This document shows positions 1-5,442 of a stretch of DNA of 5,442 nucleotides, one piece after another (position 1 is the stretch's first letter; the number at the start of each line of letters is the position of its first letter). A program made the position numbers and the translations under genes. Source of the DNA: CAZWUL01 sp964636625. GTDB taxonomy: Bacteria; Atribacterota; Phoenicimicrobiia; Phoenicimicrobiales; Stramentimicrobiaceae. A model generated the notes under the pieces. The model saw only the letters and a program-made list of their open reading frames with translations. It was not told where the DNA came from and made no database searches. The stretch lies in NCBI GenBank assembly GCA_964636625.1, contig CAZWUL010000073.1:1-5442 (forward strand). The letters run 5' to 3'.

Positions 1-3
1 ACT

Positions 4-26
4 TGGACAACCCTTCGGGTTGCCCA
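4..26. repeat. GC-rich hairpin at left edge
   Basis: CAACCC (8-13) pairs perfectly with GGGTTG (17-22) around a TTC triloop. After one A/C mismatch, TGG (4-6) pairs with CCA (24-26), giving a nine-pair stem. The first 40 bases are about 52 percent G+C, while the DNA after them is overwhelmingly A/T. The T-run at 50-56 starts 24 bases beyond the stem, too far for a standard intrinsic terminator on the + strand. The element could be the 3' end of a repeat or insertion-sequence edge, a REP-like palindrome, or part of an upstream terminator region. The hairpin is certain as sequence; its role is not known. Confidence 0.5.
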
Positions 27-112
27 CACTCTCCACAATACTACTACTATTTTTTTATTTTAAAAGAACTAAATAGCAACCAAAATCGTATACGCTGCCA
101 GTAATTTAAAAA

Positions 113-141
113 ATGATATTTATACTAGTTTTTAATATCAT
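113..141. promoter_or_regulatory. Dyad upstream of the permease gene
   Basis: ATGATATT (113-120) and AATATCAT (134-141) are perfect 8-base inverted repeats separated by 13 bases. Half-site centres are 21 bases apart, about two helical turns, which would suit a dimeric regulator. It lies 19 bases upstream of the TTGACA box at 160-165. The arms are AT-rich, so chance is possible. Role as an operator is inference. Confidence 0.3.
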
Positions 142-159
142 AGTTGAGAAATATTTTCT

Positions 160-187
160 TTGACAAATTTCATTTGATTTATCAAAT
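160..187 (+). promoter_or_regulatory. Candidate promoter with overlapping operator-like palindrome
   Basis: A perfect TTGACA is at 160-165. After a 16-base spacer comes only a weak -10 match, TCAAAT (182-187, four of six). The palindrome ATTTGAT-TT-ATCAAAT (172-187, 7-base arms) covers most of the spacer and that -10. The left arm also pairs with CAAAT at 164-168, giving three alternating CAAAT/ATTTG half-sites in 24 bases. A repressor bound here would block the promoter. The -35 box and palindrome are directly visible; the promoter assignment is tentative because the -10 is poor. Confidence 0.35.
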
Positions 188-253
188 TAATAGTAATGAA
201 TTTAAAAAAAGTAAAAACCTTTAAAATATATTTTATTAAAAATCAAAATATGC

Positions 254-260
254 AAAGGAG
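254..260 (+). promoter_or_regulatory. Ribosome binding site of the permease gene
   Basis: AAAGGAG at 254-260 ends six bases before the ATG at 267. This is a strong, well-spaced Shine-Dalgarno site and it fixes the permease start. Confidence 0.85.
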
Positions 261-266
261 AAAAGG

Positions 267-1775
267 ATGGACTTTTTAAATATTGGTAACATCACTGAAT
301 CTTTGGGTTTATTGCTAGATGTATATAACTTTCTTTATATGATAATCGGAATTTCACTTGGCATAATTGCGGGAGCAACACCAGGTATAAATTCAGGTAT
401 AATTGTTGGAATTTTATTGCCAACTACTTATTTTATGGAAACCACTCATTCAATCATGTTTTTAACATCTTTATATTCAGGAACAATATTTGCCGGAGGT
501 ATTACAGCAACTCTTATAAATATTCCCGGTACTGCTGCTGGGTTTGTTTCAACCTTTGACGGATACCCCTTAACACAAAAAGGAAAAGGAGCCGAAGCCT
601 TGGGGATTGTTCTAGGAGCTTCAGTTTTTGGTGGACTTTTTGGATACATAGCTCTTTTATTTTTCTTGCCTATAATAAGTTTAATAGTTCTTAAGTTTGG
701 ACCTCCAGAACTGTTGCTCATTGTATTTTATGCTTTTATTATTATTGGATTAATAAAAGAATCATTTGAAAAAAGTTTGATAGCCGGACTTGCTGGATTG
801 TTGATTGGTACAGTTGGAACGACAATATTTGGGGTTCCCAGGGGAATATTTGGGCATTATGCTTATTTAGAAGGGATTCCAACAATACCAGTTTTGATTG
901 GTTTAGTTGCTTTCAGTGAAATGATTTCTCTGATTAGTAAAGATTATATTACTGGAAAGACTGCGATTGTTAAGGTTGATATAAGACCAATGATTAAGGG
1001 AATTTTATATCCCATAAAAACTTTTAAAATGTTATGGGTGACTATTCAATCATCATTTGTAGGTTTTTTAGTAGGCGCGGTTCCTGCTGCAGGCTCTGCA
1101 GTAGCTTCGTTTACTGCATATGGTGCTGCACAAAGAAGTTCTAAAAATCCAGAATTGTACGGGAAAGGTTCGATGGAAGGATTAACAGTTGCTTCTACTG
1201 CCAATAACGCATCAGAAGGGGGTTCTATAGGTACATTAATGACATTTGGTATACCCGGTAGTCCCACTGCGGCATTTATAATGATAGCATTTACCGCTCA
1301 TGGGATATTTCCAGGACCCTTTTTATTAAAAGAAAATATTAATATGGCATATTTTGTTATTAATGGTAATATTATTCAACAAATACTCATGTTGTTGTTA
1401 GGGCTTGTATTTATTTATTATTTTATACGTTTAATACTTGTCCCTACAAAGATTATAGTAGTTATGATAAGCATTTTAATTATTGTGGGCACACTTTCTA
1501 TAAGAGGCATTTCTTCAGATTTATTTATAATGTGGGTTTTCGGGATAATTGGTTTTTATATGCGAAAACTAAACTACCCTATTATTTCTTTATTTTTAGG
1601 ATTCCTTCTTTCCCGTATGTTAGAAGGAGAATTTACACGAACTGTACTCCTTTATTCAAGAGATTGGACATTATTATTAAGTAGGCCTTTGTTTGTATTC
1701 TTACTATCAGTCACATTGCTAACCGTATTATTGCCATTTATTAAAAAAAATAAAATTATTAAGAAGATAAACTGA
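267..1775 (+). CDS. Tripartite tricarboxylate transporter permease, TctA family
   Basis: This is the large integral-membrane subunit of a TTT-type secondary transporter, which imports carboxylates using an ion gradient. In the family it works with a small membrane subunit (TctB) and an extracytoplasmic binding protein (TctC). At 502 residues it has the usual full TctA length. The N-terminal half carries GATPGI (36-41), the LYSGTIFAGGITATLINIPGT stretch (69-89) and FDGYPL (97-102). The C-terminal half carries VPAAGS (272-277), NNASEGG (313-319), GIPGS (328-332) and HGIFPGP (345-351), so both family repeats are present. Many hydrophobic segments follow, for example about 372-390, 396-412, 418-431 and 475-492, ending in a lysine-rich tail. 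One oddity is VPAAGS where the family usually has a PGAG-type loop. The start is set by the Shine-Dalgarno site at 254-260. It appears to be the first gene of an operon with the dehydrogenase. TctB and TctC are not in the window. Family assignment is firm; the substrate is unknown. Confidence 0.95.
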   Translation: MDFLNIGNITESLGLLLDVYNFLYMIIGISLGIIAGATPGINSGIIVGILLPTTYFMETTHSIMFLTSLYSGTIFAGGITATLINIPGTAAGFVSTFDGYPLTQKGKGAEALGIVLGASVFGGLFGYIALLFFLPIISLIVLKFGPPELLLIVFYAFIIIGLIKESFEKSLIAGLAGLLIGTVGTTIFGVPRGIFGHYAYLEGIPTIPVLIGLVAFSEMISLISKDYITGKTAIVKVDIRPMIKGILYPIKTFKMLWVTIQSSFVGFLVGAVPAAGSAVASFTAYGAAQRSSKNPELYGKGSMEGLTVASTANNASEGGSIGTLMTFGIPGSPTAAFIMIAFTAHGIFPGPFLLKENINMAYFVINGNIIQQILMLLLGLVFIYYFIRLILVPTKIIVVMISILIIVGTLSIRGISSDLFIMWVFGIIGFYMRKLNYPIISLFLGFLLSRMLEGEFTRTVLLYSRDWTLLLSRPLFVFLLSVTLLTVLLPFIKKNKIIKKIN

Positions 1776-1794
1776 AAACATTAATATAAAATAA

Positions 1795-1799
1795 TGAGG
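1795..1799 (+). promoter_or_regulatory. Ribosome binding site deciding the dehydrogenase start
   Basis: TGAGG at 1795-1799 sits six bases before the ATG at 1806. The earlier in-frame ATG at 1794 has only A/T-rich sequence upstream, with no Shine-Dalgarno match, and itself overlaps this site. The downstream start is therefore preferred. Confidence 0.65.
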
Positions 1800-1805
1800 T
1801 TAATT

Positions 1806-2855
1806 ATGAAGATAAAAATAGATCATAGTATTTTAAATGATTATGTGAATAATTTACTATTAAAAGCAAATATTCCTTCTCAACACGCAAAAATAATGAC
1901 AGATGTTTTACTGTATGCTAATTTGACAGGTAAAGAATCTCACGGAATAACAAGACTAATCATGTATCTTGATAGATTAAGAAACAATATGATTAATCCT
2001 AATCCAATTATTAGAATTTTCAAGGAAAATGGTCCAAGTGTAATGATGGATGGTGATAATGGTTTTGGGCCAATTGTCGGGCATTACTCAATGAAAGAAG
2101 CAATTGGTAGATCTAGAAAATATGGAGTTAGTCTGGTAACAGTTAATAATAGCAACCATATGGGCTCATTGGGCTATTTTAGTAAACAGGCGATTGATCA
2201 AAATGTTATTGGAATGGTAATCCAGAATACAACACCAAATATGGCTCCATGGGGAGGAATAAATCCAACAGTTGGGAATAATCCATTTTCTATAGGAATT
2301 CCTTCCGGAGATGAAATTCCTATTATTTTGGACTTTGCATGCAGTACAGTTGCTAAAGGGAAGATAAGAATTGCTGCTGAAACAAATAAAAAAATTGACC
2401 CCTCGTGGGCCCTTGATGCTACTGGCAAACCAACCATTGATCCCAAAGAAGCATTAAAAGGTGTTGTATTACCATTTGGAGAGCATAAGGGGTATGGATT
2501 AGCAGTCGTATTTGGGATACTTGCAGGTATTTTATCGAATGCAGATTATGGAAAGCATGTAACATCTTTATTTGATCATTCTCAGCTTTGTGGTGTAGGC
2601 CATTTTTTTTTAGCAATTGACCCAGAATACTTTGTTGGTATCAATAATTTCAAAAATAATGTTGATAGTTATATTAGATTTATTAAAAGTTCTAAATTAA
2701 AATGCAAAAATGAAGAAGTATGTATGCCAGGAGCCCGTTCATTACAATATTTAAAAAACCAATTAAGTAGTGGAATAAAGATAGAATCAGTTACTTTAAA
2801 AAAAATAGAGAAGTTAGCAGAACAATTTGGAATTCAAGATAGGCTAATTAAGTAA
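1806..2855 (+). CDS. Ldh family NAD(P)-dependent oxidoreductase (LDH2/MDH2 type)
   Basis: This is a cytoplasmic dehydrogenase of the malate/L-lactate dehydrogenase-2 family, not the classical Rossmann LDH. Members interconvert 2-hydroxyacids (malate, lactate, sulfolactate, ureidoglycolate) or related imino/keto acids with NAD(P). At 349 residues from the preferred start it matches the usual family length. Motifs in order are ESHG (44-47), NSNHMG (115-120, with the likely catalytic His118), GNNPFSIGIP (157-166), DFACSTVAKGKI (176-187), WALDATGKPTIDP (201-213), HKGYGLA (227-233) and GHFFLAIDP (265-273). The late motif reads MPGA (307-310) where relatives commonly have PGE. An upstream ATG at 1794 would add four residues but lacks a Shine-Dalgarno site. 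The gene starts 30 bases after the permease stop with no terminator between them, so co-transcription is likely and the substrate may be the imported acid or its product. Sequence alone does not identify the substrate. Confidence 0.93.
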   Translation: MKIKIDHSILNDYVNNLLLKANIPSQHAKIMTDVLLYANLTGKESHGITRLIMYLDRLRNNMINPNPIIRIFKENGPSVMMDGDNGFGPIVGHYSMKEAIGRSRKYGVSLVTVNNSNHMGSLGYFSKQAIDQNVIGMVIQNTTPNMAPWGGINPTVGNNPFSIGIPSGDEIPIILDFACSTVAKGKIRIAAETNKKIDPSWALDATGKPTIDPKEALKGVVLPFGEHKGYGLAVVFGILAGILSNADYGKHVTSLFDHSQLCGVGHFFLAIDPEYFVGINNFKNNVDSYIRFIKSSKLKCKNEEVCMPGARSLQYLKNQLSSGIKIESVTLKKIEKLAEQFGIQDRLIK

Positions 2856-2864
2856 ATAAGCCTA
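2840..2864 (+). terminator. Weak hairpin across the dehydrogenase stop codon
   Basis: TAGGCT (2840-2845) pairs with AGCCTA (2859-2864) around a 13-base loop that contains the TAA stop (2853-2855). The following bases are AT-rich but lack a clean T-run. A competing pairing, ATAAGC (2856-2861) with GCTTAT (2884-2889), uses the same AGC bases, so the two stems exclude each other. It may be a poor terminator or simply chance. Confidence 0.22.
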
Positions 2865-3191
2865 ATTTATAAATGTATTTTAAGCTTATATAAAAAAGAA
2901 AGATTGATAATTGAATATATAACATTACGTGAATTACGTAATTACATATTTTATAAGAAAATACCAGATTATAATCATTTCTATTTAATAGAACCAGTAT
3001 CTATTTCAATCCTAAAGCGTGGTTAGGAAGAAAAGCGAATTGATAACTTAATAAATGCCTTGCAAAGACTAACCTAATATTGTATTTCTTTATATTTTTT
3101 GATTAGGGACTTATATAATTAATGTATTGGAAGCTTAGATGGTTTAACTAATTTAACTTATTATTTTGAGCAACTTAAACAAGAGGCATAA
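2856..3191 (+). pseudogene. Possible gene remnant (unidentified)
   Basis: Read in the same frame as the dehydrogenase, this stretch gives 112 codons before TAA at 3189-3191, interrupted only at 3024 (TAG), 3075 (TAA) and 3120 (TAA). The translation looks protein-like in parts: RLIIEYITLRELRNYI, then IPDYNHFYLIEPVSISILKR, then EEKRIDNLINALQRL after the first stop. The last segment, SLDGLTNLTYYFEQLKQEA (3132-3188), vaguely recalls the start of GGDEF domains (DxLTGLxNRxxFEExL), but the diagnostic active-site region is absent. There is no convincing start codon. I do not recognise the family. Random open frames of this length are not rare in such AT-rich DNA, so this is a weak call. Confidence 0.2.
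2924..2948. repeat. Triple ATTACGT-type repeat with a 12-base palindrome
   Basis: Three near-identical 8-base units occur almost head to tail: ATTACGTG (2924-2931), ATTACGTA (2933-2940) and ATTACATA (2941-2948). The middle of the array forms the perfect palindrome AATTACGTAATT (2932-2943). Such arrays can bind a regulator. No promoter is clearly placed relative to it, and it may instead be part of the decayed reading frame. Confidence 0.3.
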
Positions 3192-3193
3192 TA

Positions 3194-3226
3194 ATGTTTG
3201 AATTGGAATATTTTGTAAGATTATAG
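3194..3226 (+). other. Ten-codon reading frame with a good ribosome binding site
   Basis: AGAGG (3182-3186) lies seven bases before an ATG that encodes MFELEYFVRL and a TAG stop. It could be a small leader peptide or a fortuitous frame. Nothing in its composition suggests an attenuator: it has no run of regulatory codons and no strong hairpin follows. Confidence 0.12.
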
Positions 3227-3289
3227 AGAACACAATTATAATATAAAATATAATAATAAGGCTTGACATATGATAAATTACTAAATTTT

Positions 3290-3319
3290 TTCATACAAGA
3301 GGGGAGTAGGTATTATAAT
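3290..3319 (+). promoter_or_regulatory. Candidate promoter of the AtuA-like gene
   Basis: A perfect TATAAT (3314-3319) is preceded, after an 18-base spacer, by TTCATA (3290-3295, four of six -35 matches). It would leave an untranslated leader of about 160 bases before the ATG at 3486. A second candidate is TTGTAA (3213-3218) with TATAAT (3237-3242), also with an 18-base spacer. In such AT-rich DNA these matches arise easily, so only the idea of a separate promoter somewhere in this gap is reasonable. Confidence 0.25.
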
Positions 3320-3470
3320 TGAGTATTTATTAATCCTTGAAGCATCCTGAGTAAAATATACTTGTCTAATTATTGATTAATAAATAGTGTTCATAATGAT
3401 TCAAGTAATAGAAGTTAGTAGTGTTATAAAAAATAAAGTAATTTTAAAAGGTAATTATATTAAATAAAAC

Positions 3471-3477
3471 AGGAGAG
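3471..3477 (+). promoter_or_regulatory. Ribosome binding site of the AtuA-like gene
   Basis: AGGAGAG at 3471-3477 ends eight bases before the ATG at 3486. It supports this start; no better in-frame start lies upstream. Confidence 0.75.
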
Positions 3478-3485
3478 AAAATAAC

Positions 3486-4856
3486 ATGGTAGAAACAAAA
3501 ATATTAGCAGCTACTGGTATGTTAGGACAAGGGTTTTTAGAAGATTCTTTGAATAGAGCAATGAAAAAAAAACCAGATGTTATTGGGTGTGATGCAGGTA
3601 GTACTGACGCTGGCCCTTATTATCTTGCAACAGGTAAAATGAGATCTTCAAAAGTAGCCGTAAAGAGGGATCTGAAATTGATATTAAAAGCGGGAGTTAG
3701 TGCAAATATTCCTATCATTGTTGGTTCTGCTGGGTACGGTGGAGCGAATCCGCATTTAAGACAAGTAAAAGAAATTGTTGAAGAAATTGCAAAAGAAGAA
3801 GGGATGCATTTTAAATTAGCATTAATTGAATCTGAATTACAAAAAGAATACTTGAAAGATGCTTTTAAAAAGGGTAAAATTACTCCTTTGAATCCAGCTC
3901 CAGAGTTTAATAATGATATAATTGACCGTGCTAATAGGTTTGTTGCGATGATGGGAATTGAGCCATACATTGAGTCTTTAAAAAAAGGTGCGCAAGTAAT
4001 AATTGGTGGTCGTTCCAGTGATGCTTCAATATATGCAGCGTTGCCAATTATGAGAGGTTGTAGCGAGGGATTAGCATGGCATGCTGCAAAAATCCTAGAA
4101 TGCGGTTCTGCTTCTGCAGAAAAACGTTTGTACATAGACTCTATGTTTGCAACTATTTATGATGATTATTTTGTTGTGGGACCCCCTAATCCTGAAATGA
4201 GGTGTACTCCCCAGAGTGTTGCTGCTCATTCGTTATATGAAAATAGTAATCCAATTTTTCTTATAGAGCCATCTGGAATATTGGATATTTCCCAGACTGT
4301 ATATGAGCCTTACAATCAAAGAGAAGTTATAATAAAAGGTAGTATAATGCGAAACACAAAAGATTATACTGTGAAAATAGAAGGCGCTGAACTTGCTGGC
4401 TATCGTTATATTTCAATTGGTGGCATCAGGGACCCTTTAATTATAAAAAATATTGATAATTTTTTGGAAGGTGCTTCAAGGGTAATTGAGAAGAAAATTA
4501 ATGACAGCCTGAATTTACAACCACAGAGTGATTATTCGCTTAGATTGAGAGTATATGGGAAAAATGGTTGTTTAGGCGAATTAGAATACCAAAAAAATAT
4601 TAATGGACACGAATTAGGGATCGTTATCGATATAGTAGCTAATACAAGGGAAAAGGCAAATGATATTGGCCCAATTGCGTGGCATACATTATTACATCAC
4701 CCAATTCCTGAATGGAGCGGTAGTATTTCCAGTATCGCCTATCCTTTTTCACCGCCAGGATTTGATGCAGGACCGGTATATCGTTTTTGTGTTAATCATG
4801 TTTTACACTTAGAAGATCCTCTAGATGTGTTTCCCATAAGTATAGAAGATTTATAA
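3486..4856 (+). CDS. AtuA-like protein (acyclic terpene utilisation / DUF1446 family)
   Basis: This cytoplasmic protein belongs to the DUF1446 family, named after AtuA of the Pseudomonas acyclic terpene (citronellol/geraniol) cluster. The reaction catalysed is not established; many members sit in anaerobes without terpene genes. At 456 residues it has the normal length of the unfused form. Conserved blocks are CDAGSTDAGPYYL (35-47), AVKRDLKLIL (58-67), GSAGYGGANPHL (80-91), GGRSSDAS (174-181) and AWHAAKILECG (197-207), followed by a more variable C-terminal part. No signal peptide or membrane segment is seen. The DUF4387 gene downstream supports the family call, as the two domains are commonly adjacent or fused. 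It lies 630 bases after the dehydrogenase, so it may be separately transcribed. The nearby permease and dehydrogenase suggest work on a small organic acid or its derivative; that is inference. A true terpene role is unlikely here because no acyl-CoA carboxylase genes are present. Confidence 0.9.
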   Translation: MVETKILAATGMLGQGFLEDSLNRAMKKKPDVIGCDAGSTDAGPYYLATGKMRSSKVAVKRDLKLILKAGVSANIPIIVGSAGYGGANPHLRQVKEIVEEIAKEEGMHFKLALIESELQKEYLKDAFKKGKITPLNPAPEFNNDIIDRANRFVAMMGIEPYIESLKKGAQVIIGGRSSDASIYAALPIMRGCSEGLAWHAAKILECGSASAEKRLYIDSMFATIYDDYFVVGPPNPEMRCTPQSVAAHSLYENSNPIFLIEPSGILDISQTVYEPYNQREVIIKGSIMRNTKDYTVKIEGAELAGYRYISIGGIRDPLIIKNIDNFLEGASRVIEKKINDSLNLQPQSDYSLRLRVYGKNGCLGELEYQKNINGHELGIVIDIVANTREKANDIGPIAWHTLLHHPIPEWSGSISSIAYPFSPPGFDAGPVYRFCVNHVLHLEDPLDVFPISIEDL

Positions 4857-5037
4857 TAATATTTTTGCTGAGGATAATTTTGACGGAAAGCATATATAAG
4901 TAAAAAGTAAAAAATAATAAATTAGGAATATATAGAAACATATTTTCCTTGAATGGTTATATGATAATGAATATTTGAAAAATAAGAATAAATATAAAAT
5001 ATTTTAAATAAATAATAGAAAATACTAAGAAAGAAAC

Positions 5038-5042
5038 GGAGG
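5038..5042 (+). promoter_or_regulatory. Distant ribosome binding site of the DUF4387 gene
   Basis: GGAGG at 5038-5042 is strong, but 13 bases separate it from the ATG at 5056, longer than the common 5-9. No alternative start fits: an in-frame TAA lies at 5050-5052, and the conserved N-terminal motif begins only ten residues into the protein. The start is kept; initiation may be less efficient than the motif suggests. Confidence 0.6.
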
Positions 5043-5055
5043 TTTTTAATAAACA

Positions 5056-5367
5056 ATGAAATTATGGGAATTATCAAAATTAATTAGATCAAAAAATGCA
5101 GGCCCTTTTACTATTACTATTGATATTATGTTTGATTATAAAGATAAGTACCAACAAGTTAAAAAATCAAAAACAATAAATGTTTCAAAAATAGCTGAAA
5201 TATATCAGTTGAAGCCCGAAGATATTTCATTAATTGAATATGACAATGCTTGGGCGATTAAAATATCTTTTCCAAGGAAAAATTTTAGTGGAGATGTTAA
5301 TGATACAGATGTTTATGGTGGACAATTTTATAGTCCTTTAGTAGATATTGATATTAATACACCTTAA
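5056..5367 (+). CDS. DUF4387 domain protein, AtuA-associated
   Basis: This 103-residue soluble protein consists of a single DUF4387 domain. Visible family motifs are RSKNAGPF (11-18) followed by the T-I-D-I-M-F strand (21-26), AIKISFPR (67-74) and the C-terminal DTDVYGGQFYSPL (83-95). DUF4387 is found next to, or fused behind, AtuA-like proteins, so it is probably a partner subunit or accessory domain of the same unknown enzyme. The gene is complete. It follows the AtuA-like gene after 199 AT-rich bases, unusually far for such a pair, though no terminator separates them. The ribosome binding site is strong but distant. No biochemical role is known, and the sequence shows no obvious metal or nucleotide motif. 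Confidence 0.88.
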   Translation: MKLWELSKLIRSKNAGPFTITIDIMFDYKDKYQQVKKSKTINVSKIAEIYQLKPEDISLIEYDNAWAIKISFPRKNFSGDVNDTDVYGGQFYSPLVDIDINTP

Positions 5368-5442
5368 AATATTAAATTAGGTAAAATTGTATTAATTTCA
5401 AGTAGTGTTAAAACTTTAGACTAAATTAACTTAAAAAATGGG

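Larger units (their letters stand above)
2856..3485. other. 630-base intergenic region without an intact gene
   Basis: No intact gene is recognisable on either strand. The + frame in register with the dehydrogenase stays open for 56 codons past its stop, up to TAG at 3024-3026, and then for further shorter stretches (described separately). Other contents are an ATTACGT-type triple repeat at 2924-2948, a ten-codon reading frame at 3194-3226, a perfect TATAAT at 3237-3242, a lone TTGACA at 3263-3268 and a second TATAAT at 3314-3319. The length is large for a gap between functionally related genes on the same strand. Either the AtuA-like gene has its own promoter here, or a gene has been lost from this position. 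Confidence 0.6.

Noticed and set aside
222..235. 14-base palindrome TAAAATATATTTTA before the permease
   Set aside because: It consists only of A and T in an AT-rich leader, so chance is the simplest explanation.
357..371. Sigma-54-like GG...GC pattern (TTGGCATAATTGC)
   Set aside because: The GG-GC spacing is too short for a -24/-12 promoter and it lies inside the permease coding region.
446..1267. - strand open frames inside the permease gene
   Set aside because: They are proline-rich antisense translations of conserved TctA blocks, not genes.
2198..2616. Two - strand open frames inside the dehydrogenase gene
   Set aside because: Both overlap conserved family motifs read on the + strand and have no family features of their own.
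3620..4135. 171-codon open frame on the - strand inside the AtuA-like gene
   Set aside because: It is fully antisense to a well-conserved gene, shows no recognisable motif and has no ribosome binding site that would favour it; it is a shadow of the coding frame.
4880..4908. TTGACG as a -35 box for a DUF4387 promoter
   Set aside because: No acceptable -10 box lies 16-18 bases downstream.
3417..5410. Identical AGTAGTGTTA at 3417-3426 and 5401-5410, with a related TAGTGTT at 3385
   Set aside because: Ten-base matches between intergenic regions are expected by chance in AT-rich DNA of this length, and their placement relative to genes differs.
5368..5442. Weak GTTAA/TTAAC pairing after the DUF4387 gene as a terminator
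   Set aside because: The stem is short, all AT apart from one pair and lacks a T-run; the window ends before context can settle it.

Overview
This is an AT-rich window with very AT-rich intergenic DNA and strong purine-rich Shine-Dalgarno sites. It suggests a low-GC Gram-positive anaerobe of the Clostridia type, but that is inference from composition and gene content because no taxonomic marker gene is present. All four confident genes lie on the + strand: a tripartite-tricarboxylate-transporter large permease (TctA family, 267-1775), an NAD(P)-dependent 2-hydroxyacid/2-oxoacid oxidoreductase of the LDH2/MDH2 family (1806-2855), an AtuA-like (DUF1446) protein (3486-4856) and a small DUF4387 protein (5056-5367).

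Layout: positions 1-266 hold a short GC-rich hairpin (4-26) at the left edge, then an AT-rich leader with two clear dyads, a TTGACA box and a strong ribosome binding site. The permease and dehydrogenase genes are only 30 bases apart and are very probably co-transcribed. A 630-base gap follows (2856-3485). It has no intact gene, but the reading frame after the dehydrogenase stop stays largely open and may be the remnant of a dead gene. The AtuA-like and DUF4387 genes come next, separated by an unusually long 199 bases. The last 75 bases hold no gene.

How the genes may work together: AtuA-like and DUF4387 proteins are a known pair, adjacent or fused, of unknown biochemistry. The family takes its name from acyclic terpene catabolism in Pseudomonas. 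A TctA permease and a hydroxyacid dehydrogenase beside them suggest uptake and oxidation/reduction of a small organic acid, followed by an AtuA/DUF4387-dependent step. There is no geranyl-CoA carboxylase, CoA ligase or CoA transferase here, so terpene use is not supported. TctB, TctC and any regulator are also absent from the window. The most interesting aspect is this compact, functionally unassigned organic-acid module. I found no CRISPR array, tRNA, rRNA or recognisable transposase.
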